Below, piece by piece: positions 45,902 through 54,781 of a DNA stretch of 64,000 nt. The DNA comes from Bordetella parapertussis (GTDB lineage: Bacteria; Pseudomonadota; Gammaproteobacteria; Burkholderiales; Burkholderiaceae_B). How positions within the stretch are numbered: position 1 is the stretch's first letter; each line of letters starts with the position of its first letter. The notes beneath the pieces were generated by a model. It did no database searches and had not been told where the DNA came from. It saw only the letters and a list, made by a program, of their open reading frames with translations. The DNA is taken from NCBI GenBank assembly GCA_945903445.1, contig CAMDNZ010000012.1, positions 13,756 to 77,755 of the forward strand. The letters are read 5' to 3'. The position numbers and the translations under genes were made by a program.

Positions 45902-47131
45902 TCAGGAAGCCGCGATGGCTTGATCCACGCCCATCGCGCTCAACATCGTGCGAAATTTAGTTTGAGTCTCCAAGCGCTCGGCCTGGGGATTGGACCCGGC
46001 TACGATACCCGCCCCCGCGTACAGCGTGGCCGAGCGCGTGGCGCAGTCGGCGCAGCGCAACGCCACCGCCCACTCGCCATCGCCTGCGGCGTCCATCCAG
46101 CCGACGAAGCCGGCGAACAAAGACCGGTCGAATGGCTCCAGGCCGGCAATCGCGGCGCGAGCGACCGACAAGGGATGACCGCAAACCGCAGGCGTGGGAT
46201 GAAGCGCCAGTGCCAAATCGAGACTGGTCAAGCTCGGATCGATCAACTCGCCTTCAATGAATGTCGATAAGTGCCACAATGCATCCGTGCATATCACGCT
46301 GGGCGCCTCGGGCACATGCAGGCTTTTGCACAACGGCCGCAAGACCTGCGCAATGGCGTCGATCACCACTGCATGCTCGCGTAAGTCTTTATCGGACCGC
46401 ATCAATGCCTGTGCGACAGCGGCGTCCTCGATAGGATCGTGACGACGTGCTACCGACCCCGCCAGCGGGTTGAGAAAAACTCGCACTCCTTCACGACGAA
46501 CCAGCAATTCCGGCGTCGCGCCCACGAACACGGATGCTTCCTGATCCTGCGCCCGAGTCACCGGCACCGCGTAGGTGTACGCCTGTGGATGCTTGCGCAG
46601 CAATGTCGCCAACAACGCGCTCACGTCCAGATCGTGATCGAACTGCAAACGGAGTGTTCGCGCCAGCACCACCTTTGACAAGGGCCCTTGCCGCAGTTGG
46701 CCCAAGGCCTGCTCGACCGAAGCTTCGAAGTCCCGGGGGGTTGGCCAGGGCGTGGTTTGAGCCCGCAACAGCGGCGCATGCGGCTTGGACACCTCAGGCA
46801 GATGGCCATGGACGGGACCGCCTTGCAGATATTCGCAGGTAACTGACAGCTGCGCCGGATGCGTCGTATCGAAAGGCACGGCGCCTATCAACAGCGGTTT
46901 TGTTTCCGCCGGCCGGGTCTGGTCGCCAGCCGTATCGGCTGCGTCGAACGCCTGGGCGATCCGTTCGCGCAAAGCTTCGGGGCCCTGCGACACCCGCCGT
47001 GCGACGCCGCGGGTCAGCAAGGTCGATCGTGGCGAGGCAAACAAAAACTGTTCGGCGCGGTAGCCGGCCACGGCCCGGCTCAACGCGTCAGCGCTGTGCC
47101 GATGAGCCGCTCCATCGTTGTGCTGCGGCAT
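45902..47131 (-). CDS. entC: Isochorismate synthase
   Basis: A 409-residue chorismate-binding enzyme that isomerises chorismate to isochorismate, the first step of 2,3-dihydroxybenzoate synthesis. Visible motifs are LSKVVLARTLRL, VFVGATPELLVRREG, LNPLAGSVARR, HLSTFIEGEL, HPTPAVCGHP and the C-terminal AGAGIVAGSNPQAERLETQTKF. The DHB-type gene order entC-entB-entA follows. A Fur-like sequence lies 40-58 bases upstream. Confidence 0.94.
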   Translation of the reverse strand: MPQHNDGAAHRHSADALSRAVAGYRAEQFLFASPRSTLLTRGVARRVSQGPEALRERIAQAFDAADTAGDQTRPAETKPLLIGAVPFDTTHPAQLSVTCEYLQGGPVHGHLPEVSKPHAPLLRAQTTPWPTPRDFEASVEQALGQLRQGPLSKVVLARTLRLQFDHDLDVSALLATLLRKHPQAYTYAVPVTRAQDQEASVFVGATPELLVRREGVRVFLNPLAGSVARRHDPIEDAAVAQALMRSDKDLREHAVVIDAIAQVLRPLCKSLHVPEAPSVICTDALWHLSTFIEGELIDPSLTSLDLALALHPTPAVCGHPLSVARAAIAGLEPFDRSLFAGFVGWMDAAGDGEWAVALRCADCATRSATLYAGAGIVAGSNPQAERLETQTKFRTMLSAMGVDQAIAAS

Positions 47132-47170
47132 GGAGAATCCCTTCTAAAAACGACCTCCACTCTATCACAA

Positions 47171-47189
47171 ACACGAACGACTCTCATTT
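47171..47189 (-). promoter_or_regulatory. Fur-box-like operator upstream of entC
   Basis: The sequence ACACGAACGACTCTCATTT carries a good right half (TCTCA) and a GAACGA centre. It matches 10 of 14 positions of the TGAGAATnATTCTCA core. It overlaps the stop codon of the upstream synthetase gene and lies 40 bases before entC, so iron-dependent repression of the DHB operon is likely. Confidence 0.5.
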
Positions 47190-49329
47190 AGTTCGATATG
47201 TCATCGCATTCGATGACCGCATCCGCAGCGAACGCCCCCTGCCCCTCGGGCAACACAATGACCGGATTCAGGTCGATAGCGCTCAAACGCGGCCCGGCTG
47301 CGATCGCAAAGGCGGACAGCGCGGAAAGCATCCGCGCCAGTGCGGTGATATCGGCGGGCGAACGGCCACGCGCCCCGAGCAGCAACGGTGCGCCCCGAAC
47401 CGAGCGAATCATCTGCTCGGCCACATCAACGCCGAACGGACACCGCCGGAACGTCACGTCGCGCAACACCTCGACGAAGATTCCGCCCAATCCAAACATG
47501 GCGATGGGTCCGAACACGGGATCGCGATGAATCCCCAGAATGCACTCCACACCCCCATCCAATTGGCGGGCGACCAGCACGCCCTCGATGCGAGCCTGCG
47601 GAGCAGCATGACGCGCGCGCTCCATCAGCGTATCGAACGCAGCACGCGCCTGGTGCTCGGAGGCCACGCCCAATATCACGCCGCCGATTTCCGACTTATG
47701 CAAAATATCGGGCGACAGTATTTTCATGACCACCGGGAAACCCAGGGAGCGGGCAGCGGCAGCGGCGGCTTGCGCACTATTGCACGACTGCTCTGGCGTC
47801 ACGGCGATCCCGGCCTGAGCCAGAAGCTGCTTGGCCTGGGCTTCGGACGGTGCTTGCGACGGCAAGGTCACCTCAGGTAGCTCGGGCGCAGGCAGTGCCG
47901 CCATAGCGGCGAAGGATCGACCGAACTGGCCCATGGCGGCAATGGCGGCTACCGCACGAGAGGGATCGGCGAACACGCTGAAACCATCGGCCTCGTACTC
48001 GCGCACCCGGTCGCGCTCGGCCAGCATCGACAGCACATACAGACGATCGGGGTGGGCATCGCGCACGGCGCGTAGTTGCTCGCGCAGCTTTGGTGCAATC
48101 GAGGCCGCGCCGCCGGTATAGGTGAAGAATCCGAGCACAGATCGATAGCCGCCCTGCGACACCAGCGTTTCGGTGAAACGCCCCGCCAGCGTCAGATCGT
48201 TCAGGAATTGCGCCGTGCAGTCCACCGGGTTGCGGGGCGCGGCGAACGGCAAAATGGCTTTGAGGGCCGCCTGCGCCGGTTCGGGCATCTCGGGCATCGG
48301 CAAGCCGTGACGTTCAGCCGCGTCGGAAATGATCACACCGGCGCCCCCGCTTACCGTTATCACGCCCAGCGAGTTATCGGCGGGAAACACGCCGCGTGTC
48401 GCCAGCGCAGCGATGTCGAGCATGTGCTCGGTGCTGCTGGCGCGCACCACGCCAAACTCTGCCAATACGGCATCGGTCACCGCGTCGTCGCCCGCGATGG
48501 ATGCGGTATGGGATTGTGCCGCCACACTTCCGACGATGCTGGTGCCCACCTTCATCATCACCACGGGTTTGCGCGCTCGCCGGGCGGCCGCCAGGGCCGA
48601 TACGAAAGTCGCGGCCTCACGTATGCCTTCCGCATACACCGCGATCACATCGGTTTGTGGATCGTCCACCAGCATGTGCAATACGTCGCCCAAGCCGATA
48701 TCGGCCTCGTTGCCCGTCATCACGCAACTGGACAGACTGATGTCCAAAGCCTGGGCCAGCAAGGTGATATGCCCGCCGTAGGCACCGGATTGACTGGCGA
48801 CGCCCACCCGCCCTTTTTGTGGAAAACCCAACTCCATGCCCGAGCAAAACGACCCATAAAAGCCGTTGTGCGGGTTCATGAGCCCGAGTGAATTGGGCCC
48901 TAGCAAACGCATACCGTGTTTGCGGGCCGAGCGCAGCATGGCGTCCTGAGCCGCCGCACCCGCAGCCCCTGCCTCGGCGAACCCCGCGCTGAACAAAATA
49001 GCGGCACCGGTGCCGCGTTCGGCCAGTGCGGCAACCACATCCACCGCTGTCGCGGCGGCCACGGCCACGATGGCGACGTCGGGCGCTTCTGGCAAGTCCG
49101 CGACGCTGGCATAAGCACGCAGCCCCTGCACAGTCTCGCGGCGAGGGTTGACCGGCAGAATGCGACCGGCGAAACCCTGACGAAGCATGTAGTCGATGGG
49201 ACGACCGCCTATGCGCAAGGGATCGTCTGACGCGCCCACCACCGCCACGCTGCGCGGGTTTAGTAATCGTCGCAGATCGCCGGGTACGGTGGATTCCGGT
49301 TGGCGGACGCTAATGCTTTCAGCAGACAA
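47188..49329 (-). CDS. Acyl/acetate-CoA ligase family protein (NDP-forming)
   Basis: A 713-residue fused-subunit enzyme with a CoA-binding domain (about 20-140, NPRSVAVVGASDDP), two succinyl-CoA-ligase-like domains (about 150-450, with the phospho-histidine region SHTASIAGDD) and an ATP-grasp domain (about 485-700, FPVVMKILSPDILHKSEIGGV). It interconverts an acyl-CoA and the free acid with formation or use of ATP or GTP. The substrate is not readable. The start is TTG at 49329. It precedes entC on the same strand with 56 bases between, which hold the Fur-like site. Confidence 0.85.
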   Translation of the reverse strand: MSAESISVRQPESTVPGDLRRLLNPRSVAVVGASDDPLRIGGRPIDYMLRQGFAGRILPVNPRRETVQGLRAYASVADLPEAPDVAIVAVAAATAVDVVAALAERGTGAAILFSAGFAEAGAAGAAAQDAMLRSARKHGMRLLGPNSLGLMNPHNGFYGSFCSGMELGFPQKGRVGVASQSGAYGGHITLLAQALDISLSSCVMTGNEADIGLGDVLHMLVDDPQTDVIAVYAEGIREAATFVSALAAARRARKPVVMMKVGTSIVGSVAAQSHTASIAGDDAVTDAVLAEFGVVRASSTEHMLDIAALATRGVFPADNSLGVITVSGGAGVIISDAAERHGLPMPEMPEPAQAALKAILPFAAPRNPVDCTAQFLNDLTLAGRFTETLVSQGGYRSVLGFFTYTGGAASIAPKLREQLRAVRDAHPDRLYVLSMLAERDRVREYEADGFSVFADPSRAVAAIAAMGQFGRSFAAMAALPAPELPEVTLPSQAPSEAQAKQLLAQAGIAVTPEQSCNSAQAAAAAARSLGFPVVMKILSPDILHKSEIGGVILGVASEHQARAAFDTLMERARHAAPQARIEGVLVARQLDGGVECILGIHRDPVFGPIAMFGLGGIFVEVLRDVTFRRCPFGVDVAEQMIRSVRGAPLLLGARGRSPADITALARMLSALSAFAIAAGPRLSAIDLNPVIVLPEGQGAFAADAVIECDDISN

Positions 49330-49613
49330 GGCGATCTCTCACACATAATTACATTATTAAAATCGGGTCGTGGCACGTGACGTTGCAGCACGATGCCGTC
49401 ATGCTGCCATGAACTTGACTGCATCTTCATTCAACTCTACCGAAGGGACCGTTAACGTCAGGCGAATAACGGGCATTGTGATGCCGCCACACCGCCCCTA
49501 CTATTCGGCCCAGTCGCACGCGAACGGGCCGCAGGTTCTGCCCGAGCGGCGCCGCCGTCGCGTGGGCTGATCCCTGGCCAGCCCGCGCCGTTCACTATTG
49601 AGAAAACTCCACC

Positions 49614-50483
49614 ATGAATCCCGGCCTGATTTTCCTGATCACCAGTGTGTGTTGCAGCGTCACCGTTGCGGTGCTGCTGAAGCTCGCGCGCCAGCGCGGC
49701 ATCGACGTGCAGCAGGCGATCGCCATGAACTATGCGATGGCGGTCGGTCTCGTCTTGCTCATCCTTAACCCGTCAGTGGACGCCTTACGCTCGCCCACCA
49801 CGCCCTGGGGTATTTTGTTGGCCCTGGGTGTGCTGCTGCCAGCGGTGTTCATCGCCATGGCCCAGGCCGTGCGCCACGCCGGTATCGTGCGCAGCGATGC
49901 CGCCCAGCGGCTGTCGCTGTTCATCCCGCTGCTGATGGCTTTCGTGCTGTTCGGCGAAACCTTCACACTACGCAAAGTCGCCGCCATCGCCTTGGGCCTG
50001 CTGGCCTTGTTCTGCCTGCTCAAGCGTCAACCCGCCTCGGATGCAGCCGAATCGACACCCGCCGGCCGGGCGCTGTGGATCTGGCCGCTGGCCGTCTGGC
50101 TGGGCTATGGCGTCATCGATGTGTTGTTCAAACAGATGGCACGCACCGGCACGGCGTTTCCGTCCGGTTTGCTGGCGGCGTTCTCGTTGGCCGGCGTCTT
50201 GATCACGCTGTATCTGATCGTTCGACGCACTCGCTGGCATGCCGCCAGCTTAGGTGCCGGCCTGATCCTGGGTGCCTTCAATTTCGCCAACATCTACACC
50301 TACATCCGGGCGCACCAAAGCCTGCCGAACGACCCGGCGCTGGTGTTCTCCGCCATGAATATCGGCGTGATCTCCCTGGGCACGCTGGTCGGCGCCTTCA
50401 TGTTCAAAGAGCGCCTGAATCGCGTCAATGTGCTGGGTCTGGCTTTCGCGGTGATTGCGGTGGTGTTGATGACGCCGTGGTAG
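49614..50483 (+). CDS. EamA-family (DMT) transporter
   Basis: A 289-residue protein with ten predicted helices in two EamA repeats; the second ends in the typical VFSAMNIGVISLGTLVGAFMFKERLNRVNVLGLAFAVIAV. It probably exports a small metabolite. The substrate is unknown. The 284 bases before it, after the ligase gene, hold no visible gene. The last 59 bases overlap the convergent MFS gene. Confidence 0.85.
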   Translation: MNPGLIFLITSVCCSVTVAVLLKLARQRGIDVQQAIAMNYAMAVGLVLLILNPSVDALRSPTTPWGILLALGVLLPAVFIAMAQAVRHAGIVRSDAAQRLSLFIPLLMAFVLFGETFTLRKVAAIALGLLALFCLLKRQPASDAAESTPAGRALWIWPLAVWLGYGVIDVLFKQMARTGTAFPSGLLAAFSLAGVLITLYLIVRRTRWHAASLGAGLILGAFNFANIYTYIRAHQSLPNDPALVFSAMNIGVISLGTLVGAFMFKERLNRVNVLGLAFAVIAVVLMTPW

Positions 50484-51894
50484 CACGCGCGGCGTCTTCG
50501 GCTGTACTGACGGAATCGCCGCCATGCGCGGCGAGATCCTCGACTCTTGCGGCAACCGCTTTCGGCAAGGGGGCATTGGGTTCGACCACCCCATCTTCCG
50601 GCACGGAAGCGGTGTCGGCGTCCTGCGGATGCACCACCCCTTCCATGCTGACGTCGATCTCCAGATCGACTCGCGGGTCGAGCGCCGCGACAGCGGGCGA
50701 GCTTTGCAGCACGTCGGGCATGGGCACGAAGCCGACGGGCGCTTCATCCACCTGATGCAAGCCCGTCACGCGCGCCGGACGCACCTGCCAGACCAGCAAT
50801 GCGGCACACACCGAGATGAAGACGAAATACATACCGGGGCCGAAACCGGTCATCAACGCCCCTGCGATCAGCGGCCCCACGCACGCGCCCAGGCCATAGA
50901 CGATCAACAGCACTGCGCTCAAGCCGACTCGGCGCTCGGCTTCGACGTGGTCGTTGGCGAATGCAGCACCCAGCGGATAGAGCGTGAACTGCAACACGCC
51001 CAAGATGCCCGACAACACCAGCAAGGCCCAGAAAGGTAAGTTCAACCAGCCCCACAGCAAAGCCGCGAGTATGGCCAGCAGCAAGGCATTGAACCGAATC
51101 AAACCCGCTCGATTGACCCGATCGGACAGCCAACCGATCGGCCATTGCGACATCAGCCCGGCCGTCACGCCGACAGCCACGAACCAGGCGGCCTCCGACG
51201 TACTCAGCCCAAACTTGGCGGCATAGACTGGTGCCAGCCCGTAGAACGCGCCCGACAGATTGCCAGCGATGAACAGCACGATCAGCGTGAGCGGAACACG
51301 GGAGGCGAAAAACTTGATGTCCAGCGGCGCGGGCAAGGGCGACGGCGGGTGAACCCTGCGCGTTACGGCGATAGGCACCAGGCACAAAACCGAGGAAACC
51401 CCCACCAGCACCAAGGGACGCAAGTCCAGCGCCGGAAACTGCGCCAAGGCCAGTTGACCCAAGACCACGCCCAGCCCAGAGGCCAACATATACAGCGCGA
51501 ATGTCTGACCGCGTTGAGTATTGCTGGTCTGCTCGTTCAACCAGCTTTCGATCACCATGAACTGAGTGACCATGGCCAGTCCGGCAATCAGCCGGAACAC
51601 CAGCCATACCGACATGTTGTCGACCAGGCTCTGCAACAGCACCATCGCCGTTACGATGGCCGCACAGGCCGTGAACGCCCGGATATGACCGACTCGGATA
51701 ATGAGTTTGTGCCCGAGTCGTGCGCCCCCCACCAGGCCGGCATAGTAGGCCGCAATCAGCAGCCCGACCCAGAATTCGCTGACGGCCATCTGCGTCAGAC
51801 GCAGCCCCATGTAAGTGTTGAACAGGCCGCTGCCCAACATCATCAGCAAAGTGGCCAGATAGAGCGAAGAGAACGAAGCGAGGGTGTTGATCAC
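50425..51894 (-). CDS. MFS transporter (YcaD-like) with acidic C-terminal tail
   Basis: A 489-residue major facilitator with twelve helices up to about residue 375. Marks include YYAGLVGGARLGHKLIIRVGHIRAF (loop 2-3 motif), RLIAGLAMVTQFMVIESWLNEQTSNTQRG and GWLSDRVNRAG. The SxWxNEQT pattern is that of the YcaD subgroup. About 110 extra C-terminal residues are acidic and proline-rich. The start is GTG at 51894. The tail is encoded partly over the end of the convergent EamA gene. Confidence 0.85.
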   Translation of the reverse strand: MINTLASFSSLYLATLLMMLGSGLFNTYMGLRLTQMAVSEFWVGLLIAAYYAGLVGGARLGHKLIIRVGHIRAFTACAAIVTAMVLLQSLVDNMSVWLVFRLIAGLAMVTQFMVIESWLNEQTSNTQRGQTFALYMLASGLGVVLGQLALAQFPALDLRPLVLVGVSSVLCLVPIAVTRRVHPPSPLPAPLDIKFFASRVPLTLIVLFIAGNLSGAFYGLAPVYAAKFGLSTSEAAWFVAVGVTAGLMSQWPIGWLSDRVNRAGLIRFNALLLAILAALLWGWLNLPFWALLVLSGILGVLQFTLYPLGAAFANDHVEAERRVGLSAVLLIVYGLGACVGPLIAGALMTGFGPGMYFVFISVCAALLVWQVRPARVTGLHQVDEAPVGFVPMPDVLQSSPAVAALDPRVDLEIDVSMEGVVHPQDADTASVPEDGVVEPNAPLPKAVAARVEDLAAHGGDSVSTAEDAARATTASSTPPQSPRKPDPAH

Positions 51895-51922
51895 GGCAGC
51901 AGCGCAAAGCCATCGAAACGAA

Positions 51923-51943
51923 GGCGCGACAACATGTCGCGCC
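51923..51943 (-). terminator. Probable terminator after the peroxiredoxin gene
   Basis: Perfect 9-bp stem GGCGCGACA/TGTCGCGCC with a three-base loop, followed on the minus strand by TTCGTTTCG. The T run is broken, so termination may be partial. It sits between the peroxiredoxin stop and the MFS start. Confidence 0.55.
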
Positions 51944-51967
51944 CGAGGGTCATGCAGAACGCAACAC

Positions 51968-52471
51968 TCAGGCCTGAGCCAGCAAGGTCGCAGCGTCGCT
52001 GACTTCGAACTTGCCGCCGGCCTCGACGTTCAGATGCTTGACCACACCGTCTTCGACCAGCATCGAATAACGCTGCGAGCGAGTCCCCAGGCCGCGCGCG
52101 TTCAGATCCAGGGTCAGTCCCAGCGCCTCGGTCCACAGCGCCGAGCCGTCGGCCAGCATACGCACCTTGCCGTCGACCTGCTGATCGCGGCCCCAGGCAC
52201 CCATCACGAAAGCGTCGTTGACGGCCACGCACCAGATTTCGTCGACGCCCTTCTCTTGAAACTTGGCGGCGCGCTCGACATAACCCGGCAGATGCTGTGC
52301 CGAGCAGGTCGGCGTAAACGCACCGGGGACGGCAAAGATGGCGATCTTCTTGCCGCGCACCAGATCGGCCACCTGGAAGGCATTGGGTCCGACGCTACAT
52401 GCTTCGGTCGCCGTTTCGACGAACTCAGTCAGTTGGCCGTCGGGTAAGCGGTCGCTCACAGTAATGGTCAT
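51968..52471 (-). CDS. Peroxiredoxin (Prx5/AhpE-like, glutaredoxin-less)
   Basis: A 167-residue thiol peroxidase with the Prx5 active-site segment VPGAFTPTCSAQHLPGY (peroxidatic cysteine in PTC) and C-terminal GTRSQRYSMLVEDGVV. It reduces peroxides in the cytoplasm. The ATG at 52471 has GGAG six bases upstream. It is preceded on the same strand by the dienelactone hydrolase family gene, 137 bases away. Confidence 0.92.
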   Translation of the reverse strand: MTITVSDRLPDGQLTEFVETATEACSVGPNAFQVADLVRGKKIAIFAVPGAFTPTCSAQHLPGYVERAAKFQEKGVDEIWCVAVNDAFVMGAWGRDQQVDGKVRMLADGSALWTEALGLTLDLNARGLGTRSQRYSMLVEDGVVKHLNVEAGGKFEVSDAATLLAQA

Positions 52472-52608
52472 GAAAAGCTCCAAGCGTAAGTATTTAAAAC
52501 GCCATCATAGTGCCTGGCACGACAGGCCGGTAAGGCCTTCGACGCCCGATAAGGCAACAGTCGTTAACTGTGTAGAGGCCGAGATGCAGATACCGACCGG
52601 CCAGAAGG

Positions 52609-53496
52609 CTAGGGCGCGACGCCGTATTGGGCCAACCACTTCTGAAGCGCCGCCCAAGCCGCCCGGGCATCCGCTTCTCGGTAGCTGGGACGGTAGTCGG
52701 CGTGAAACGCATGAGGTGCCTCTGGGTAGAGTTCGATGTGCGAGGCTTGCGCGGCAGCCGACCCCGCTTTCAACGCGGCTTGCATTGCCTGCACGTCGGC
52801 CACCGAAATGCCGGCGTCCTTGCCGCCATAATTACCCAAAACCAGCGCATTCAGCGTGTTCACCACATCGATGGGAAAGGTCGGCTTGGTAGTCGTTGTC
52901 TTGCCCCGTAACTGCCCATACCACGCCACGCCAGCCTTGACCTGCGGGTTGTGCGCGGCATACAGCCAGGTGATCCGGCCACCCCAGCAAAAGCCCGTGA
53001 TGGCCAAGCGCTTGTCGTCGCCACCTTGTTTCGACGCCCAGGCGACCGTGGCATCCAGATCGCCCATCACCTGCGCATCCGGCACCCGGTCTATGATCTC
53101 GGCAATCAGCTTCGGAATCTCGGTGTACGTCGAGGCGTCGCCTTGACGGGCGAACAAATCGGGCGCGATGGCCTGATACCCCAGTTTGGCCAGGCGTCGG
53201 CATACGTCCTGAATATAAGCATGCACACCGAAAATCTCGGAGATCACCAAAATCGTGGCCAAGCCAGTCTTACCCTCGGGCTGGGCCCGATAAGCCCGTA
53301 GGGTTTCGCTACCGACGGGAATGTCCACCGGCCCAGCCAGCAAACCCGCCGCAGGCGTCGAAATGGCGGTCTGGGCAATGGCGTGACCGCTGGCGAGCGT
53401 GAAGCCCGCAGCGGCAGCCGAGGCCAAAAAACCGCGGCGGTCCAACACCAGCGGCGGCAACAAGCTATCGAATTCAGCGTCTTTGAACTGGGTCAT
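52609..53496 (-). CDS. Tat-exported dienelactone hydrolase family protein
   Basis: A 295-residue protein with a Tat signal (LDRRGFLASAAAAGFTLASG, cleavage near residue 42) and a dienelactone-hydrolase fold: EIFGVHAYIQDVCRRLAKLGY, nucleophile elbow GFCWGGRITW with catalytic Cys, and histidine in PEAPHAFHAD. Export of a DLH-fold enzyme through Tat is common in this order of bacteria. The native substrate is unknown. It is divergent from moaC. Confidence 0.88.
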   Translation of the reverse strand: MTQFKDAEFDSLLPPLVLDRRGFLASAAAAGFTLASGHAIAQTAISTPAAGLLAGPVDIPVGSETLRAYRAQPEGKTGLATILVISEIFGVHAYIQDVCRRLAKLGYQAIAPDLFARQGDASTYTEIPKLIAEIIDRVPDAQVMGDLDATVAWASKQGGDDKRLAITGFCWGGRITWLYAAHNPQVKAGVAWYGQLRGKTTTTKPTFPIDVVNTLNALVLGNYGGKDAGISVADVQAMQAALKAGSAAAQASHIELYPEAPHAFHADYRPSYREADARAAWAALQKWLAQYGVAP

Positions 53497-53546
53497 GACT
53501 GAGCTTCCCTTGAGCGCGTAACAGGAACGTCGAGCATACCCGCATC

Positions 53547-53563
53547 ACGCATACACTATGCGT
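53547..53563. promoter_or_regulatory. Palindrome upstream of moaC
   Basis: A perfect 7-bp inverted repeat ACGCATA-CAC-TATGCGT lies 21 bases before the moaC start. Its position suggests an operator for a dimeric repressor. It does not match the ModE consensus. Confidence 0.45.
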
Positions 53564-53583
53564 ATCCGCTTGCAAGGACATCT

Positions 53584-54060
53584 ATGACGACGCTTTCCCA
53601 TCTCGACGAATCCGGTCAGATCCGCATGGTCGATGTCGGCGACAAACCGCCGACTGTGCGCGTCGCCATCGCGCGCGTGTCGGTTCGCATGCGTGCCGAG
53701 GCGTTCGACCTGCTCACCCGACCCGGCCAAGGCAAAGGAGAAGTCTTGAACACGGCTCGCGTGGCGGGTGTGTTGGCGGCCAAGCGCACTGCCGACCTGA
53801 TTCCACTGTGCCACAGCCTGCCCTTGTCGTTCGTGGGCATCGATTTTGCGATGAACGCCGGGACGCACACCATAGACATCACATCCACCTGCCGCAGCGA
53901 CTACAAGACGGGCGTAGAAATGGAAGCCATGACCGCGTGCAGCGTGGCGGCGTTGACGATCTATGACATGTGCAAAGCAGCCGACAAGGGCATCGTGATC
54001 GAACAATTGCAGTTGATATACAAAGCCGGAGGAAAGAGTGGCGAGTGGCGCAACGATTGA
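53584..54060 (+). CDS. moaC: Cyclic pyranopterin monophosphate synthase
   Basis: A 158-residue MoaC that acts with MoaA in the first steps of molybdopterin synthesis. Typical motifs are FDLLTRPGQGKGEVLNTARVAGVLAAKRTADLIPLCHSLPL and KTGVEMEAMTACSVAALTIYDMCKA. An AAGGA site lies seven bases before the ATG. It overlaps moaD by 23 bases. Confidence 0.96.
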   Translation: MTTLSHLDESGQIRMVDVGDKPPTVRVAIARVSVRMRAEAFDLLTRPGQGKGEVLNTARVAGVLAAKRTADLIPLCHSLPLSFVGIDFAMNAGTHTIDITSTCRSDYKTGVEMEAMTACSVAALTIYDMCKAADKGIVIEQLQLIYKAGGKSGEWRND

Positions 54061-54292
54061 GGTGCTGTATTTCGGGCGCATTGCCGAGCTGACGAGTCGG
54101 CACAGCGAGACATTGCCTTGGCTTGCCACCGATACTGGCAGCGACCTGCTCGATCGGCTGCGCGCGCGCCACCCGGCCCTGGCGCAATCGGCCAAGTTGA
54201 AACTGGCGATCAATCAGGCCCACGCGCCGGCGGACACGCCGATTTCTGCCGGCGACGAGGTCGCGGTGTTCGAACCGGTAACAGGTGGCTGA
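54038..54292 (+). CDS. moaD: Molybdopterin synthase sulfur carrier subunit
   Basis: An 84-residue ubiquitin-like protein that ends in the required Gly-Gly (EPVTGG), which carries the thiocarboxylate. It delivers sulfur to cPMP with MoaE. The start is GTG at 54038 with a strong GGAGGA site inside the end of moaC, so translation is coupled. It is followed by moaE after three bases. Confidence 0.93.
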   Translation: MASGATIEVLYFGRIAELTSRHSETLPWLATDTGSDLLDRLRARHPALAQSAKLKLAINQAHAPADTPISAGDEVAVFEPVTGG

Positions 54293-54295
54293 CGC

Positions 54296-54781
54296 ATGAT
54301 CCTTGTGCAACACGCCGATTTCAACGCTCCCGCATTGACTGCCGACTTGCGCGCCCGCGCGGGAACCCAGGCCGGCGCACTGGTCAGCTTCACCGGCTAC
54401 GTGCGCGATTACGCGCCAGAGATATCGACGCGCAGCCTGTTTCTCGAGCATTATCCCGGCATGTGCGAACGGGTGATCGCCGACCTGCTCGATCGAGCGC
54501 ATGCGCGCTGGCGGGTGCTGGATGCCACCGTCGTCCATCGAGTGGGCGAATTGCACATCGGCGAGCAAATCGTCTTTGTCGGTGTGATCAGTGCGCACCG
54601 AAGCGATGCGTTCGACGCCTGCCACTACATCATGGACATGCTTAAGACCGAAGCGCCGCTGTGGAAGAAAGAGACGCTCGTCGACGGCCAAGCGTTCTGG
54701 GTGAGCGCACGCGAACAGGACGACATAGCGAGCCGCCGCTGGCTCGACCCTGCCCCCCGACCGACCAAGGATTCCGATTGA
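54296..54781 (+). CDS. moaE: Molybdopterin synthase catalytic subunit
   Basis: A 161-residue MoaE with the family stretches GALVSFTGYVRDY, LEHYPGMCE, HRVGELHIGEQIV and the catalytic lysine pair LWKKETLVDG. With MoaD it converts cPMP to molybdopterin. Its stop shares one base with the moeA start (TGATG). Confidence 0.95.
   Translation: MILVQHADFNAPALTADLRARAGTQAGALVSFTGYVRDYAPEISTRSLFLEHYPGMCERVIADLLDRAHARWRVLDATVVHRVGELHIGEQIVFVGVISAHRSDAFDACHYIMDMLKTEAPLWKKETLVDGQAFWVSAREQDDIASRRWLDPAPRPTKDSD

Noticed and set aside
44429..47131. Complete enterobactin-type cluster
   Set aside because: EntB lacks the carrier domain, and entE, entF and transport genes are absent, so only 2,3-dihydroxybenzoate synthesis is supported.
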